Shown here one piece after another: positions 8,729 through 16,860 of a DNA stretch of 64,000 nucleotides. Source of the DNA: Lampropedia puyangensis (GTDB lineage: Bacteria; Pseudomonadota; Gammaproteobacteria; Burkholderiales; Burkholderiaceae_C). The stretch is from the NCBI RefSeq assembly GCF_004833285.1, contig NZ_STFG01000009.1, forward strand, positions 1-64,000, read 5' to 3'. Below the pieces are notes generated by a model. It was given only the letters and a program-made list of their open reading frames with translations, made no database searches and was not told where the DNA came from. Both the position numbers and the translations under genes were made by a program. Numbering within the stretch: position 1 is the stretch's first letter; each line of letters starts with the position of its first letter.

Positions 8729-9826
8729 TCAGAAATCCGCAAACATGCGGCCGGGGTTGAAGATGCCTTGTGGGTCTATCTTGGCTTTTAGGTTGAGGTG
8801 CAAGCGCAAAATGGCAGGGGTGAGCGGATGCAATGGGCTCTGCGTCGCAGCTGGGCTGAAGCAGCAGGCATGGCCCCCGGCTTGCTCGGCGACGGTGCGG
8901 ATTGTTTGGGCTGATGCGTCACTGCGCAGCCAGCGCTGGGCTCCGCCCCAATCGATGAGTTGGTCGCCTTCAATAGCAAGCGGCTCTGCCCATGAGGGGA
9001 CTGACAAGCGCCATAAGGCACGCCGATCATGTACCTGTTCAAAAAAAGGCAATTGTTGTTCGCGCAAGGCTCCCCAATAAGCGGCATCCATCAGCTCACC
9101 GCCAATGCGATCATGCGCGGCGCGCACAGACCCTTCGTTGCCTTCAAAGCGCAGGTAGAACGTCTGGCCATCGTGGGCTGCCGCACTGATGGGCAGAGGC
9201 TGTTGCCCCCATTCGCGCAGGCGTGCCAGTGCGCGCTCGACAGGAATGGCCTGTTGCACACTGATGCTGCAGCGCGGCTTGGGCAGCACTTTGAAGGAGG
9301 CTTCGGTGATGACGCCCAAACACCCTAAGCTGCCTGTAAGCAGGCGAGAAATATCGTAGCCAGCCACATTTTTCATCACTTCTCCACCAAAGCGAAGGTG
9401 CGTGCCCAGCCCACTGATCAAACGTGTGCCTAATACAAAGTCACGCACAGAGCCTGCCCAAGGTCGGCGTGGGCCAGACAAGCCCGTGGCCACCATACCG
9501 CCTACTGTGGCATGAGGGCCGAATGCAGGTGCTTCGCAGGCGAGCATTTGCCCGCCTTTGTCGAGTGTGGCATTGAGCTCTTGCAGTGTGGTGCCTGCGC
9601 GGGCGGTGATGATTAGCTCGGTCGGGTCGTATGAGACGATGCCGCGGTGGCCCGTGACATCCAACACTGGTAAGTGAGCGGCAATAGGTCGGCCGTAAAA
9701 GGCTTTGCTGCCGCTGCCTGCAATGCGCAAGGGCTGGCGTTTGGCGATGGCCTCTTGCACTTGGGCTAGCAGGGCCTCGCTTTGGTCTTGTCCTGCGGCG
9801 GAATCAAACAAAACAGGCGTGCTCAT
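8729..9826 (-). CDS. glcE: glycolate oxidase FAD-binding subunit
   Basis: This 365-residue subunit has a PCMH-type FAD-binding domain in its N-terminal half. Supporting segments are PLRIAGSGSKAFYG, GTTLQELNATL, FGPHATVGGMVATGLSGPRR and VKNVAGYDISRL-like sequence. It acts in the GlcDEF glycolate oxidase complex. Its ATG (9826-9824) overlaps the TGA of glcD as ATGA, implying translational coupling. E. coli GlcE is 350 residues. The short N-terminal extension (STPVLFDSAAGQDQSEALLA) is ordinary for the order. Confidence 0.93.
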   Translation of the reverse strand: MSTPVLFDSAAGQDQSEALLAQVQEAIAKRQPLRIAGSGSKAFYGRPIAAHLPVLDVTGHRGIVSYDPTELIITARAGTTLQELNATLDKGGQMLACEAPAFGPHATVGGMVATGLSGPRRPWAGSVRDFVLGTRLISGLGTHLRFGGEVMKNVAGYDISRLLTGSLGCLGVITEASFKVLPKPRCSISVQQAIPVERALARLREWGQQPLPISAAAHDGQTFYLRFEGNEGSVRAAHDRIGGELMDAAYWGALREQQLPFFEQVHDRRALWRLSVPSWAEPLAIEGDQLIDWGGAQRWLRSDASAQTIRTVAEQAGGHACCFSPAATQSPLHPLTPAILRLHLNLKAKIDPQGIFNPGRMFADF

Positions 9827-11325
9827 CAAAAACGCTCCAGCTCAGGGTGTGGCAATTGGCCGTGGTGAATGTGCATGGCACCAAACTCGGCACAGCGGTG
9901 CAAGGTGGGAATGTTCTTGCCTGGGTTGAGCAGGCCTTCTTCATCGAAAGCAGCCTTTACAGCATGGAAGAAGGTGATTTCATCGCTGTTGAATTGCGAA
10001 CACATTTGGTTGATTTTTTCGCGCCCAACACCGTGTTCTCCTGTGATGCTTCCGCCCACTTCCACACACAGCTCAAGAATTTTTCCACCCAATGTTTCGG
10101 CGCGTTCCAACTCGCCAGGGGTATTTGCATCAAACAAAATCAGCGGGTGCATGTTGCCATCGCCTGCGTGAAAGACGTTGGCGACGCGCAAACCATAGTG
10201 CTCTGATAGGGCGGTGATGCCATGCAGCACTTTAGGTAAATGGCGGCGTGGAATGGTGCCATCCATGCAGTAGTAATCGGGTGAAATGCGGCCCACGGCT
10301 GGGAAGGCGTTTTTACGGCCAGCCCAGAATTTGGCGCGCTCGGCCTCATCCTTGGCTTGCTGCACGTTGGTGGCGCCGGCTTTAATGAGTACCTCGCGCA
10401 CTAAGGCGCAGTCTTCATCAACGTCTGACTCCACGCCATCCAATTCGCATAGCAAGATCGCTTCAGCATCAAGTGGGTAGCCTGCGTGAATAAAGTCTTC
10501 GGCTGCGTGGATGGAGAGCTTGTCCATCATCTCCAAACCGCCGGGGATAATGCCTGCGGCAATGATGTCGCCAACGGCACGGCCCGCTTTTTCGACATCG
10601 TCAAAGCTGGCCATCAGCACTTTTGCGACCACGGGTTTGGGCAGCAAACGCACGGTCACTTCAGTGACCACGCCCAGCATACCTTCAGAGCCGGTGAACA
10701 AGGCTAATAAATCAAAGCCTGGTGCGTCCAATGCATCGCTGCCCAATGTGACGGGCTCGGCATCAATGGTGAGCATCTCCACTTTGAGCACGTTGTGCAC
10801 TGTTAAACCGTATTTCAGACAATGCACGCCACCAGCATTCTCGGCCACATTGCCACCAATTGAGCAGGCAATTTGCGAAGAAGGGTCAGGCGCGTAGTAC
10901 AGCTCGTGTGGCGCAGCTGCTTGTGAGATAGCCAGGTTGCGCACACCTGGCTGCACGCGGGCAAAACGGCCTTCTGGGTTGACTTCCAAAATGCGTTTGA
11001 ACTTGGCCATCACCAGCAACACGCCTTTTTCAAGCGGCAACGCACCACCAGACAAACCCGTGCCGGCGCCCCGTGCCACTACGGGTACTTTGCGTTCTTT
11101 GCAGATACGCAGTACCGATGCGACCTGATGGATATGTTCAGGCAGGACGACCAGCAGCGGTTGTGTGCGGTACATCGACAGGCCATCGCATTCGTAGGGG
11201 CGCAAGCGCTCGGCTTCATGCAGGATGTTCAATTGCGGCTCTGCCTGTTGCAAGGCAGCGAGCAGTCCTGCTTTGTCAACATCGGGCAAGGCGCCGTCGA
11301 TGCGTTCGTCGTAGAGGATGTTCAT
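9826..11325 (-). CDS. glcD: glycolate oxidase catalytic subunit
   Basis: The 499-residue flavoprotein aligns end to end with E. coli GlcD (499), including the start MNILYDERIDGALPDVD, GAGTGLSGGALPLEKG (FAD-binding), IACSIGGNVAENAGG, VFHAGDGNMHP and GEHGVGREK. It oxidises glycolate (and D-lactate in some members) to the 2-oxoacid. ATG 11325 was chosen because it matches the family; a TTG at 11373 is in frame but has no ribosome binding site. It is the first gene of glcDEF, divergent from lrgA across a region with two GntR-type palindromes. Confidence 0.96.
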   Translation of the reverse strand: MNILYDERIDGALPDVDKAGLLAALQQAEPQLNILHEAERLRPYECDGLSMYRTQPLLVVLPEHIHQVASVLRICKERKVPVVARGAGTGLSGGALPLEKGVLLVMAKFKRILEVNPEGRFARVQPGVRNLAISQAAAPHELYYAPDPSSQIACSIGGNVAENAGGVHCLKYGLTVHNVLKVEMLTIDAEPVTLGSDALDAPGFDLLALFTGSEGMLGVVTEVTVRLLPKPVVAKVLMASFDDVEKAGRAVGDIIAAGIIPGGLEMMDKLSIHAAEDFIHAGYPLDAEAILLCELDGVESDVDEDCALVREVLIKAGATNVQQAKDEAERAKFWAGRKNAFPAVGRISPDYYCMDGTIPRRHLPKVLHGITALSEHYGLRVANVFHAGDGNMHPLILFDANTPGELERAETLGGKILELCVEVGGSITGEHGVGREKINQMCSQFNSDEITFFHAVKAAFDEEGLLNPGKNIPTLHRCAEFGAMHIHHGQLPHPELERF

Positions 11326-11404
11326 CGTGTTGGGGCGCCAAGGCGCACAAGTCGTTTGTTGCGCATTATCCAAATGCCTGCGTGCCTATTCAATCATTTG
11401 AATG

Positions 11405-11419
11405 ACTGGTATGACCAGT
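11405..11419. promoter_or_regulatory. FadR/GntR-type operator, glcD side
   Basis: The perfect palindrome ACTGGT-ATG-ACCAGT contains the core TGGTNNNACCA, known for FadR-subfamily GntR regulators. It lies 80 bp upstream of glcD. A second copy lies on the lrgA side of the same intergenic region, and a GntR/FCD regulator gene is nearby at 12767-13633. Confidence 0.75.
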
Positions 11420-11577
11420 TTGTGGTGCGCGTCCATTGGCCGTGAATGGCAATTGCATTGGAATGGATACTTTGGTTTGCTTGATTTTCTGAGAACGTAT
11501 CTCATTCGTTTTATGCGGGTTCGCTAATACTGCAGTGGATTGAACTGATGCGTTGGTTTGCTGACGGATGCGACTAT

Positions 11578-11590
11578 CTGGTAATACCAG
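11578..11590. promoter_or_regulatory. FadR/GntR-type operator, lrgA side
   Basis: The perfect palindrome CTGGT-AAT-ACCAG shares the TGGTNNNACCA core with 11405-11419. It lies 57 bp upstream of lrgA. The 321-bp region between glcD and lrgA (11326-11646) otherwise shows no gene; it presumably holds both divergent promoters. Confidence 0.75.
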
Positions 11591-11646
11591 TTAAAAATAC
11601 AATGGCCAAAGAACATGAAATAGACCCCATGGTGAAAGGATAGGCA

Positions 11647-12018
11647 ATGGAGAAGAGCCCCGGATTGAATGGTTTGCAAGGCTTGGCGTGGTTGTTGGTG
11701 TTTCAGGTTGTTGGCGAGGTACTGGCGCGCGTGGCCAGCTTGCCTGTGCCGGGGCCTGTGTTGGGAATGTTGCTGCTGTTACCAGCATTGCAGTGGCGCA
11801 CTGTACGTGTGGCGGTCAGTGCTTGCGCTGGCTTGCTGCTGAGCCATTTGTCGCTGTTGTTTGTCCCTGTGGGGGTTGGCGTGATGACGCATTTAGGGCT
11901 GCTGCAGTCGTATGGGGTGCGGATTGTTTTGGTTTTGGTTGTATCGACTTGGATCGGGCTGTGGGTAACGGCCTGGCTGTTGCGTGCGCTGTTGCGAAAG
12001 GAGCCTGGCGATGAATGA
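11647..12018 (+). CDS. lrgA: LrgA/CidA family membrane protein, probable glycolate/glycerate carrier subunit
   Basis: The 123-residue protein has four hydrophobic segments and the LrgA/CidA signature VPGPVLGMLLLL around residues 34-45, with an SHLSLLFVPVGVG motif in the centre. LrgA/LrgB were described as holin-like, but the fused plant homologue PLGG1 is a glycolate/glycerate carrier and some bacterial pairs transport pyruvate. Here the pair faces glcDEF and precedes a GlcC-like regulator, so I infer glycolate transport. A ribosome binding site (GAAAGGATAGGC) precedes the ATG. Its end overlaps lrgB by 8 nt. Confidence 0.85.
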   Translation: MEKSPGLNGLQGLAWLLVFQVVGEVLARVASLPVPGPVLGMLLLLPALQWRTVRVAVSACAGLLLSHLSLLFVPVGVGVMTHLGLLQSYGVRIVLVLVVSTWIGLWVTAWLLRALLRKEPGDE

Positions 12019-12742
12019 TTTTGTTGAGCTGTGGCTGTATTTGTCCACCACTCCGCTTTTTGGTCTTACGGCGACATTGGTGGTCTATCTGGCAATCTAT
12101 GCGGTGTACATCCGTTTAGGCGCAGCCCCCTGGGCCAACCCTGTGCTATGGAGTGTGGTGGTGTTGGCCACGGTGTTGATTGCAAGCCATGTGCCCTATC
12201 AAACCTATTTTGCGGGTGCGCAATTTATCCACTTTTTGTTGGGGCCTGCGGTAGTGGCCTTGGCCTATCCCATGTGGCAGCGGCGCAATGAATTGCGCAA
12301 GCGCGGCATTGCGCTTGTGACCGCAGCCGTTGTGGGGGGCAGTGCGGCATCATTGAGTGCAGTTGGTTTGGCATGGCTGTTTGGCTTGCCTGGAGATGTC
12401 ATTGTGTCGATGGCGCCCAAATCGGTGACTGCGCCTGTGGCCATGGGCATTGCCGATGCGATGGGCGGAGTGCCTGCGCTGGCTGCCGTGTTTGCGGTGC
12501 TGACCGGGATGGTCGGGGCAATCTCAGGGAAATATGTGTTTGATGGCTTGGGCATTTCCACACAGACCTCAGGCATGGTCGTGAGAGGGTTTGCATTGGG
12601 GACGGCTTCGCATGGTATTGGCGCTGCACGCGCTTTGCAGGTCAACCCGGATGCGGGCGCTTATGCCGGGTTGGCGTTGGGAATTCAGGTGTTGGTGGCT
12701 TCGACGCTGATGCCGCTGCTTTTTCGCTGGTTTGCAGGCTAA
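12011..12742 (+). CDS. lrgB: LrgB/CidB family membrane protein, probable glycolate/glycerate carrier subunit
   Basis: The 243-residue membrane protein has six to seven hydrophobic segments. LrgB hallmarks are LLGPAVVALAYPMW, PKSVTAPVAMGIADAMGG (the most conserved stretch) and ASHGIGAARAL. It is translated from ATG 12011, overlapping the end of lrgA by 8 nt, which argues for a stoichiometric complex. In context, between lrgA and a GntR regulator and opposite glcDEF, a role in moving glycolate or a related 2-hydroxyacid across the inner membrane is more likely than murein hydrolase control. Confidence 0.88.
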   Translation: MNDFVELWLYLSTTPLFGLTATLVVYLAIYAVYIRLGAAPWANPVLWSVVVLATVLIASHVPYQTYFAGAQFIHFLLGPAVVALAYPMWQRRNELRKRGIALVTAAVVGGSAASLSAVGLAWLFGLPGDVIVSMAPKSVTAPVAMGIADAMGGVPALAAVFAVLTGMVGAISGKYVFDGLGISTQTSGMVVRGFALGTASHGIGAARALQVNPDAGAYAGLALGIQVLVASTLMPLLFRWFAG

Positions 12743-12766
12743 ACGTGGTGGTGAAGGACTTCAAAC

Positions 12767-13633
12767 ATGGTTAAAAGAAGTACCCCTGGACGTAGGCAAG
12801 AGACGCTTTATGCCGATCCGCTGCATGCAATGCCTGATATGCGGGGTGAGTCTTCTGGTAGTGCGGTCGCGTCCGATGTGGGCATGCACATTGCCGACCA
12901 AGTGGCCGCACATATTGAGCGCTTGATCGTCAATAGCGTGCTGAAAGTCGGGCAGTTGTTGCCTTCTGAGCGGCGCTTGATGGACAAACTGGGGTGTTCG
13001 CGCACCGCCTTACGTGAGGGCTTGCGTATTTTGCGTGGTAAGGGTGTGATTCGTACGGAGCATGGCAAAGGTTCGTATGTGCAGCCTATTGATGCTTTGG
13101 GCGATGCTGGCCCATTGATGCACTTGTTTTCTTCACAACCACGCACATTGTTTGATTTGCTTGAAGTGCGCGTTTTATTAGAAGCAGAGGCAGCACGCTT
13201 GGCCGCGATGCGTGCCACATCCGCTGATCTCATCATGATTCGCAGGCAGTATGCTGCTTGGCAGCACGCGCAGGGAAACCCTGCATCTACCGCGACGGCC
13301 AATGAACATGCCCGACGCGACCACGCTTTCCACCGGGCCATCAACGAGGCTTCGCACAATCCCGTGCTGGTGCATATGCTGGAGTCTCTCAGCGAACTGA
13401 TGCTCAGCACGGTTTATGCTTCCGTGCGCCATTTGTACGTTCGTCCTGAGACCAAAGCCAGCATTGATGCGCAGCATGCCGCTTTGTTTGAGGCGATTGA
13501 GGCACGTAATCCGCAAAGTGCACAATTTGCAGCGCGCGCGCATGTGGTCGGGGTGCGTGAGAGTTTGCGCGAACTAGAGTTGGAAGACGAGCGTATTGTG
13601 CGCGCTGACATGCGGCTCAATGGCTGGGATTGA
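12767..13633 (+). CDS. glcC: GntR-family (FadR/FCD subfamily) regulator, probable GlcC
   Basis: The 288-residue protein has an N-terminal winged HTH (residues about 45-110: ADQVAAHIERLIV, LPSERRLMDKLGCSRTALRE, GVIRTEHGKGSYV). A C-terminal FCD ligand-binding domain follows, with metal-site features DHAFHRAINEASHN and HAALFEAIEARNP. E. coli GlcC has the same architecture (about 254 residues); the first 40 residues here are extra and poorly ordered, so a later start is possible. It lies 24 bp after lrgB in the same direction. The TGGTNNNACCA palindromes at 11405 and 11578 fit its family and suggest it controls both glcDEF and lrgAB-glcC. Confidence 0.82.
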   Translation: MVKRSTPGRRQETLYADPLHAMPDMRGESSGSAVASDVGMHIADQVAAHIERLIVNSVLKVGQLLPSERRLMDKLGCSRTALREGLRILRGKGVIRTEHGKGSYVQPIDALGDAGPLMHLFSSQPRTLFDLLEVRVLLEAEAARLAAMRATSADLIMIRRQYAAWQHAQGNPASTATANEHARRDHAFHRAINEASHNPVLVHMLESLSELMLSTVYASVRHLYVRPETKASIDAQHAALFEAIEARNPQSAQFAARAHVVGVRESLRELELEDERIVRADMRLNGWD

Positions 13634-13683
13634 CATTGCGCATGCTGCGGCACAATCCATGCTTTCGACAAAACCTTTCTCGT

Positions 13684-14601
13684 ATGTACCAAGACGCCAC
13701 TTCACAGCGTGCACCACTTCCCTCGGGCTGGGCGCGTGTGGGCGTGCCGGCTTCGGCAAAGGGGTGCGTATTGGATTTTCTCCTGAAGCGTTTTGCACAT
13801 GTGCCCCAAGCACTGTGGTTGGAGCGTTTTGCGCAACGCTCTGTCTGTGATGGAAATGGGCGGGTATTGGTCGCTGAGGGAGCCATCGAGGGCGTCCAGC
13901 ATATCGTGTATCCACGCCATCCACAGCGCGAGCGCGCTATTCCTTTTGAGGCTCAGGTGCTCTACCGTGATGCCCACATTCTGGTGGCCGACAAGCCACA
14001 TTTCCTGCCCGTTGCCCCGGGTGGGGAGTATGTCGTGCAGACGCTTTTGACGCGGTTGCAGCAGCAGTTGGACTTGCCGCAATTGGCACCTTTGCACCGA
14101 CTCGACAAAGATACGGCGGGGCTAGTACTGTTTTCGGTCAATCCGAATTCACGAGACGCCTACCACGCGCTGTTTCGCACGCATGCGATACAAAAAACCT
14201 ACGAGGCTGTGGCGCTGGCGGATGCGCGCCTGAGTCCGGGATTGCGCCATCAAAGCTGTTTAATGCCTGGCGGGGCGCGTTTTTTTACGATGCAGGAAGT
14301 GACCGGACAGGCCAATAGCCATACGCATATTGAGCTTGTGCAGCAGCAGGGCCGCTGGGGCTTGTACCGATTGCGTCCCATCACTGGAAAAAAACATCAG
14401 CTGCGTGTGCATATGGCAGCTTTAGGGGTGCCGATTCGCCACGATCCTTTTTATCCTGACATCGTGGATCCACCTGAAGGCGATTACAGCCGCCCTTTGC
14501 AACTGTTAGCGCGTTCACTGGATTGGTTAGATCCAGTGAGCGGGCACGCTTGCCATTTTGAAAGCAAGTTAGTCTTGCAATGGCCCCCCATTGAGGGATA
14601 A
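13684..14601 (+). CDS. RluA-family pseudouridine synthase
   Basis: The 305-residue protein has the RluA catalytic signature LHRLDKDTAGLVLFS, with the catalytic aspartate after RL. It also has ILVADKPHFLPVAPG and the C-terminal GKKHQLRVHMA motif. There is an N-terminal S4-like or linker stretch of about 90 residues. It isomerises uridine to pseudouridine in rRNA or tRNA; the target position cannot be told from sequence. ATG 13684 was preferred; TTG 13630 or ATG 13642 would add residues with no family match. It is convergent with hemC, with only 45 bp between the stops and no clear terminator. Confidence 0.85.
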   Translation: MYQDATSQRAPLPSGWARVGVPASAKGCVLDFLLKRFAHVPQALWLERFAQRSVCDGNGRVLVAEGAIEGVQHIVYPRHPQRERAIPFEAQVLYRDAHILVADKPHFLPVAPGGEYVVQTLLTRLQQQLDLPQLAPLHRLDKDTAGLVLFSVNPNSRDAYHALFRTHAIQKTYEAVALADARLSPGLRHQSCLMPGGARFFTMQEVTGQANSHTHIELVQQQGRWGLYRLRPITGKKHQLRVHMAALGVPIRHDPFYPDIVDPPEGDYSRPLQLLARSLDWLDPVSGHACHFESKLVLQWPPIEG

Positions 14602-14646
14602 GGGGCATCTCATGGCTATTGGGGCTTTTGATCGGCTTTTGATCGC

Positions 14647-15615
14647 CTATTGATGGATTCCATTGGGGCTTTGTTCGGTTTCAGGCTGCACGTGCGCTCC
14701 GGCATCGAGCAGTTGTTGTGCTACTTCTGCGCCAAGTTGTTCGGCCTGGTCGATTTGCGCCACTGCTTTGCAGGCGCTGACCTGAATCAATGCTTGCTGC
14801 CCGCTTGGGTCGCCCCATGCTGCGCGCAGCAGTAGTTCTCCTGGTGCTTCTGCTGACCAAACTGCGTGTGCGGCTAGCGGGACCGAGCAACTGCCCCCTA
14901 AATTGCGGCTGACGGCACGCTCGGCCGCCGTTGCCAACCAGGTCGGCGGATGTGCGAGTGCTTGCAAAGTAGCAATCAAAGCCGATTCTTGTGTTTGCAC
15001 TTCAATGCCCAGTGCGCCTTGCCCGGCGGCAGGGAGCATTTGCTCTGCCGTGAACTGCATGCGGATGCGCGCTTGCAGGCCCAGTCGCTCTAAGCCTGCT
15101 GCTGCCAGAACGATGGCGCTGAATTCGCCCTCATCAAGCTTGCGTAAACGGGTGTCGATATTGCCGCGCAGAGGCTTGATGGTGAGGTCGGGGCGCAGAT
15201 GGTGCAGTAAGACTTGCCGGCGCAAGCTGGACGTGCCGACCACCGCGCCAGGGGGTAAATCCTCAAGACGCAGATAGTCGTTGGACACAAAGGCATCGTG
15301 TGGGTTGCCGCGCTCGGGCACGCAAGCCAGCACAAAGCCTTCGGGCAACTGCATAGGAACATCTTTGAGCGAGTGAACCGCCAAGTGGGCCTTGCTATCG
15401 GCTAAAGCACTTTCCAGCTCTTTAACGAATAAGCCCTTACCACCAACCTTGCTCAGACTTCGATCGAGAATTTGGTCGCCAACAGTACTTAATCCCAACA
15501 ACGTCACTGTGTGTCCCAGCGCTTGGAGTCGCTGCTGAATATGATCAGCTTGCCATAAGGCCAAGCGGCTTTTACGGGTGGCAATCGTTAAGGTGGACGG
15601 AAGTGTAGTGGACAT
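14647..15615 (-). CDS. hemC: porphobilinogen deaminase (hydroxymethylbilane synthase)
   Basis: The 322-residue enzyme condenses four porphobilinogens to hydroxymethylbilane in haem synthesis. Visible landmarks are ATRKSRLALWQ near the start, HSLKDVP with the catalytic aspartate (D85), VGTSSLRRQ, PLRGNIDTRLRKLD, and the dipyrromethane-cofactor cysteine C243 in GGSCSVP. The ATG at 15615 matches the family start. The expected hemD is not downstream; instead a convergent pseudouridine synthase follows. A good promoter lies at 15754-15782. Confidence 0.96.
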   Translation of the reverse strand: MSTTLPSTLTIATRKSRLALWQADHIQQRLQALGHTVTLLGLSTVGDQILDRSLSKVGGKGLFVKELESALADSKAHLAVHSLKDVPMQLPEGFVLACVPERGNPHDAFVSNDYLRLEDLPPGAVVGTSSLRRQVLLHHLRPDLTIKPLRGNIDTRLRKLDEGEFSAIVLAAAGLERLGLQARIRMQFTAEQMLPAAGQGALGIEVQTQESALIATLQALAHPPTWLATAAERAVSRNLGGSCSVPLAAHAVWSAEAPGELLLRAAWGDPSGQQALIQVSACKAVAQIDQAEQLGAEVAQQLLDAGAHVQPETEQSPNGIHQ

Positions 15616-15753
15616 GGTGTTTGAACAGAAGGCGAGCAAAACGAGGGGTTTGGCCGCACTAGGTGAGTTTTAAATGGTGGAAAATGCAGGCCTTTGAGGC
15701 ATGCGTGTTATCACTTGCTGGATCGGTGGAGGGATGCGTGCAAGCGGCCAGGT

Positions 15754-15782
15754 TGAATATGCCATGCGATAAAGGCCGGCAA
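15754..15782 (-). promoter_or_regulatory. sigma70-type promoter of hemC
   Basis: On the minus strand TTGCCG (15782-15777) and TATTCA (15759-15754) are separated by 17 bp, about 140 bp upstream of the hemC ATG. A short inverted repeat GTAGC-N6-GCTAC (15785-15800) abuts the -35 box. Confidence 0.55.
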
Positions 15783-15800
15783 TCGTAGCATGTACGCTAC

Positions 15801-15991
15801 CCACTCAGATCCTGTGTTTCTCCTAACCTATTGGGTGAATGATTGGGATGATGGTTGTGCATTTTCGTCAGCTTATGGCTTAAGGGTTTGCTATAACCTG
15901 TCTACAGCAATTAACATTTTGTTGAAAATAATAGTTTTGGGTGAATAAGTCGACTGTTTCTCACAGTTTTTAGCCCGAGTATGGAATTGCA
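15801..15991. other. intergenic stretch between the hemC promoter and the Roadblock cassette
   Basis: The hemC-to-Roadblock gap (15616-15991) is 376 bp. Apart from the hemC promoter and adjacent inverted repeat it holds no open frame that looks coding. The last 100 bp are AT-rich and probably contain the promoter of the Roadblock cassette, but I could not place convincing -35/-10 boxes. Confidence 0.5.
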
Positions 15992-16354
15992 ATGCGAATT
16001 GATGAACTGGTAAACACCCTCAAGGAGCTCAATGGCTCCACCGCAGATATTGAAGCATCCGCGTTGATTTCTATCGACGGCCTTTTGGTGGCATCTGCCA
16101 TGCCTGCTGGCATGGATGAAGACCGTGTGGGGGCAATGTCTGCCGCCATTTTGTCGATGGGCGAACGAGTGACGCGTGAATTGGCCAGAGGCGCTTTGGA
16201 GCGAGTGCTCATTCAGGGCGAACAAGGCAGCATCATCATGACGTCTGCAGGCGAGGAGGCTGTACTCACAGTCACTGCCAAGGCCAATGCCAAACTGGGA
16301 TTGTTGTTTTTGGATATCAAACGTGCGGCCCAAACTTTGGCCAGCCAGTTGTAA
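15992..16354 (+). CDS. Roadblock/LC7 domain protein
   Basis: The 120-residue protein is a single Roadblock/LC7 domain. It has an N-terminal helix (RIDELVNTLKELNG), a strand ALISIDGLLVASAMP, a long helix over AMSAAILSMGERVTREL, then VLIQGEQGSIIMTSAG and EAVLTVTAKANAKLGLLFLDI. Such proteins (for example MglB) dimerise and usually regulate small Ras-like GTPases, or serve as scaffolds. No GTPase gene is nearby. It is the first gene of a five-gene co-directional cassette; the PAS gene begins 11 bp after its stop. Confidence 0.88.
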   Translation: MRIDELVNTLKELNGSTADIEASALISIDGLLVASAMPAGMDEDRVGAMSAAILSMGERVTRELARGALERVLIQGEQGSIIMTSAGEEAVLTVTAKANAKLGLLFLDIKRAAQTLASQL

Positions 16355-16365
16355 GGAGTCCGGTT

Positions 16366-16860
16366 ATGGCAATGCCAGATATGACTGCACCGCAAGGGGC
16401 CAGCCAATCGTGCCGCCTTCACTATTTCGATGGCAGCTCTAGGCAGGTCTACTGGACAGACGAAGAGGTCTCGTTTCCTGAAGGGCAATTGATCGTCTCT
16501 CGTACCGATTTGCAAGGCATCATTACCCACGCCAACGATGCGTTTGTGTTGATGAGTGGCTACACGCGCGAGGAGTTGCTCGGCGCGCCGCACTACATCT
16601 TGCGCCACCCTGAAATGCCGGCCAAAGCTTTTGCCAGTCTGTGGGGTGATGCGCAGGCCAAACGCAAATGGCATGGTTATGTCAAAAACCTGCGCAAGGA
16701 TGGCAGTTTTTACTGGGTGTATGCCACGGTCGTGCCCAACATTCGGCATGGTGAGGTGGTGGGCTACACATCAGTGCGGCGCAAGCCATCGCGCAAGCGC
16801 ATTGAGGAGGTTGTTGCGTTGTACACAACATGGTTGGCTGAGCAAGGGAGTGCCGCATGA
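16366..16860 (+). CDS. stand-alone Aer-type PAS domain protein
   Basis: The 164-residue cytoplasmic protein consists almost entirely of one PAS domain (about residues 38-135). Its conserved pattern, ANDAFVLMSGYTREELLG, RHPEMPAKAFASLW, and WHGYVKNLRKDGSFYWVYA, is that of Aer and related redox/energy-taxis receptors, whose PAS domain binds FAD. It has no kinase, GGDEF, MCP or HTH part, so its output must go to a partner. An AAGGAGTCCGG ribosome binding site precedes it. Its TGA overlaps the ATG of the PhnD-like gene. FAD binding is inferred from family resemblance only. Confidence 0.82.
   Translation: MAMPDMTAPQGASQSCRLHYFDGSSRQVYWTDEEVSFPEGQLIVSRTDLQGIITHANDAFVLMSGYTREELLGAPHYILRHPEMPAKAFASLWGDAQAKRKWHGYVKNLRKDGSFYWVYATVVPNIRHGEVVGYTSVRRKPSRKRIEEVVALYTTWLAEQGSAA

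Noticed and set aside
11647-12742. Holin/antiholin-like cell-lysis system for lrgAB
   Set aside because: Linkage to glcDEF, shared operators and the PLGG1 precedent favour a transport role, though this is not proven.
12808-13410. Minus-strand open frame of 200 codons within glcC
   Set aside because: The plus strand encodes a complete GntR/FCD protein; the antisense translation is Ser/Cys/Arg-rich and matches no family.
15887-15901. Possible sigma54 promoter (TGGC...TTTGCT) before the Roadblock cassette
   Set aside because: GG and GC are separated by 11 bases where sigma54 promoters require 10.
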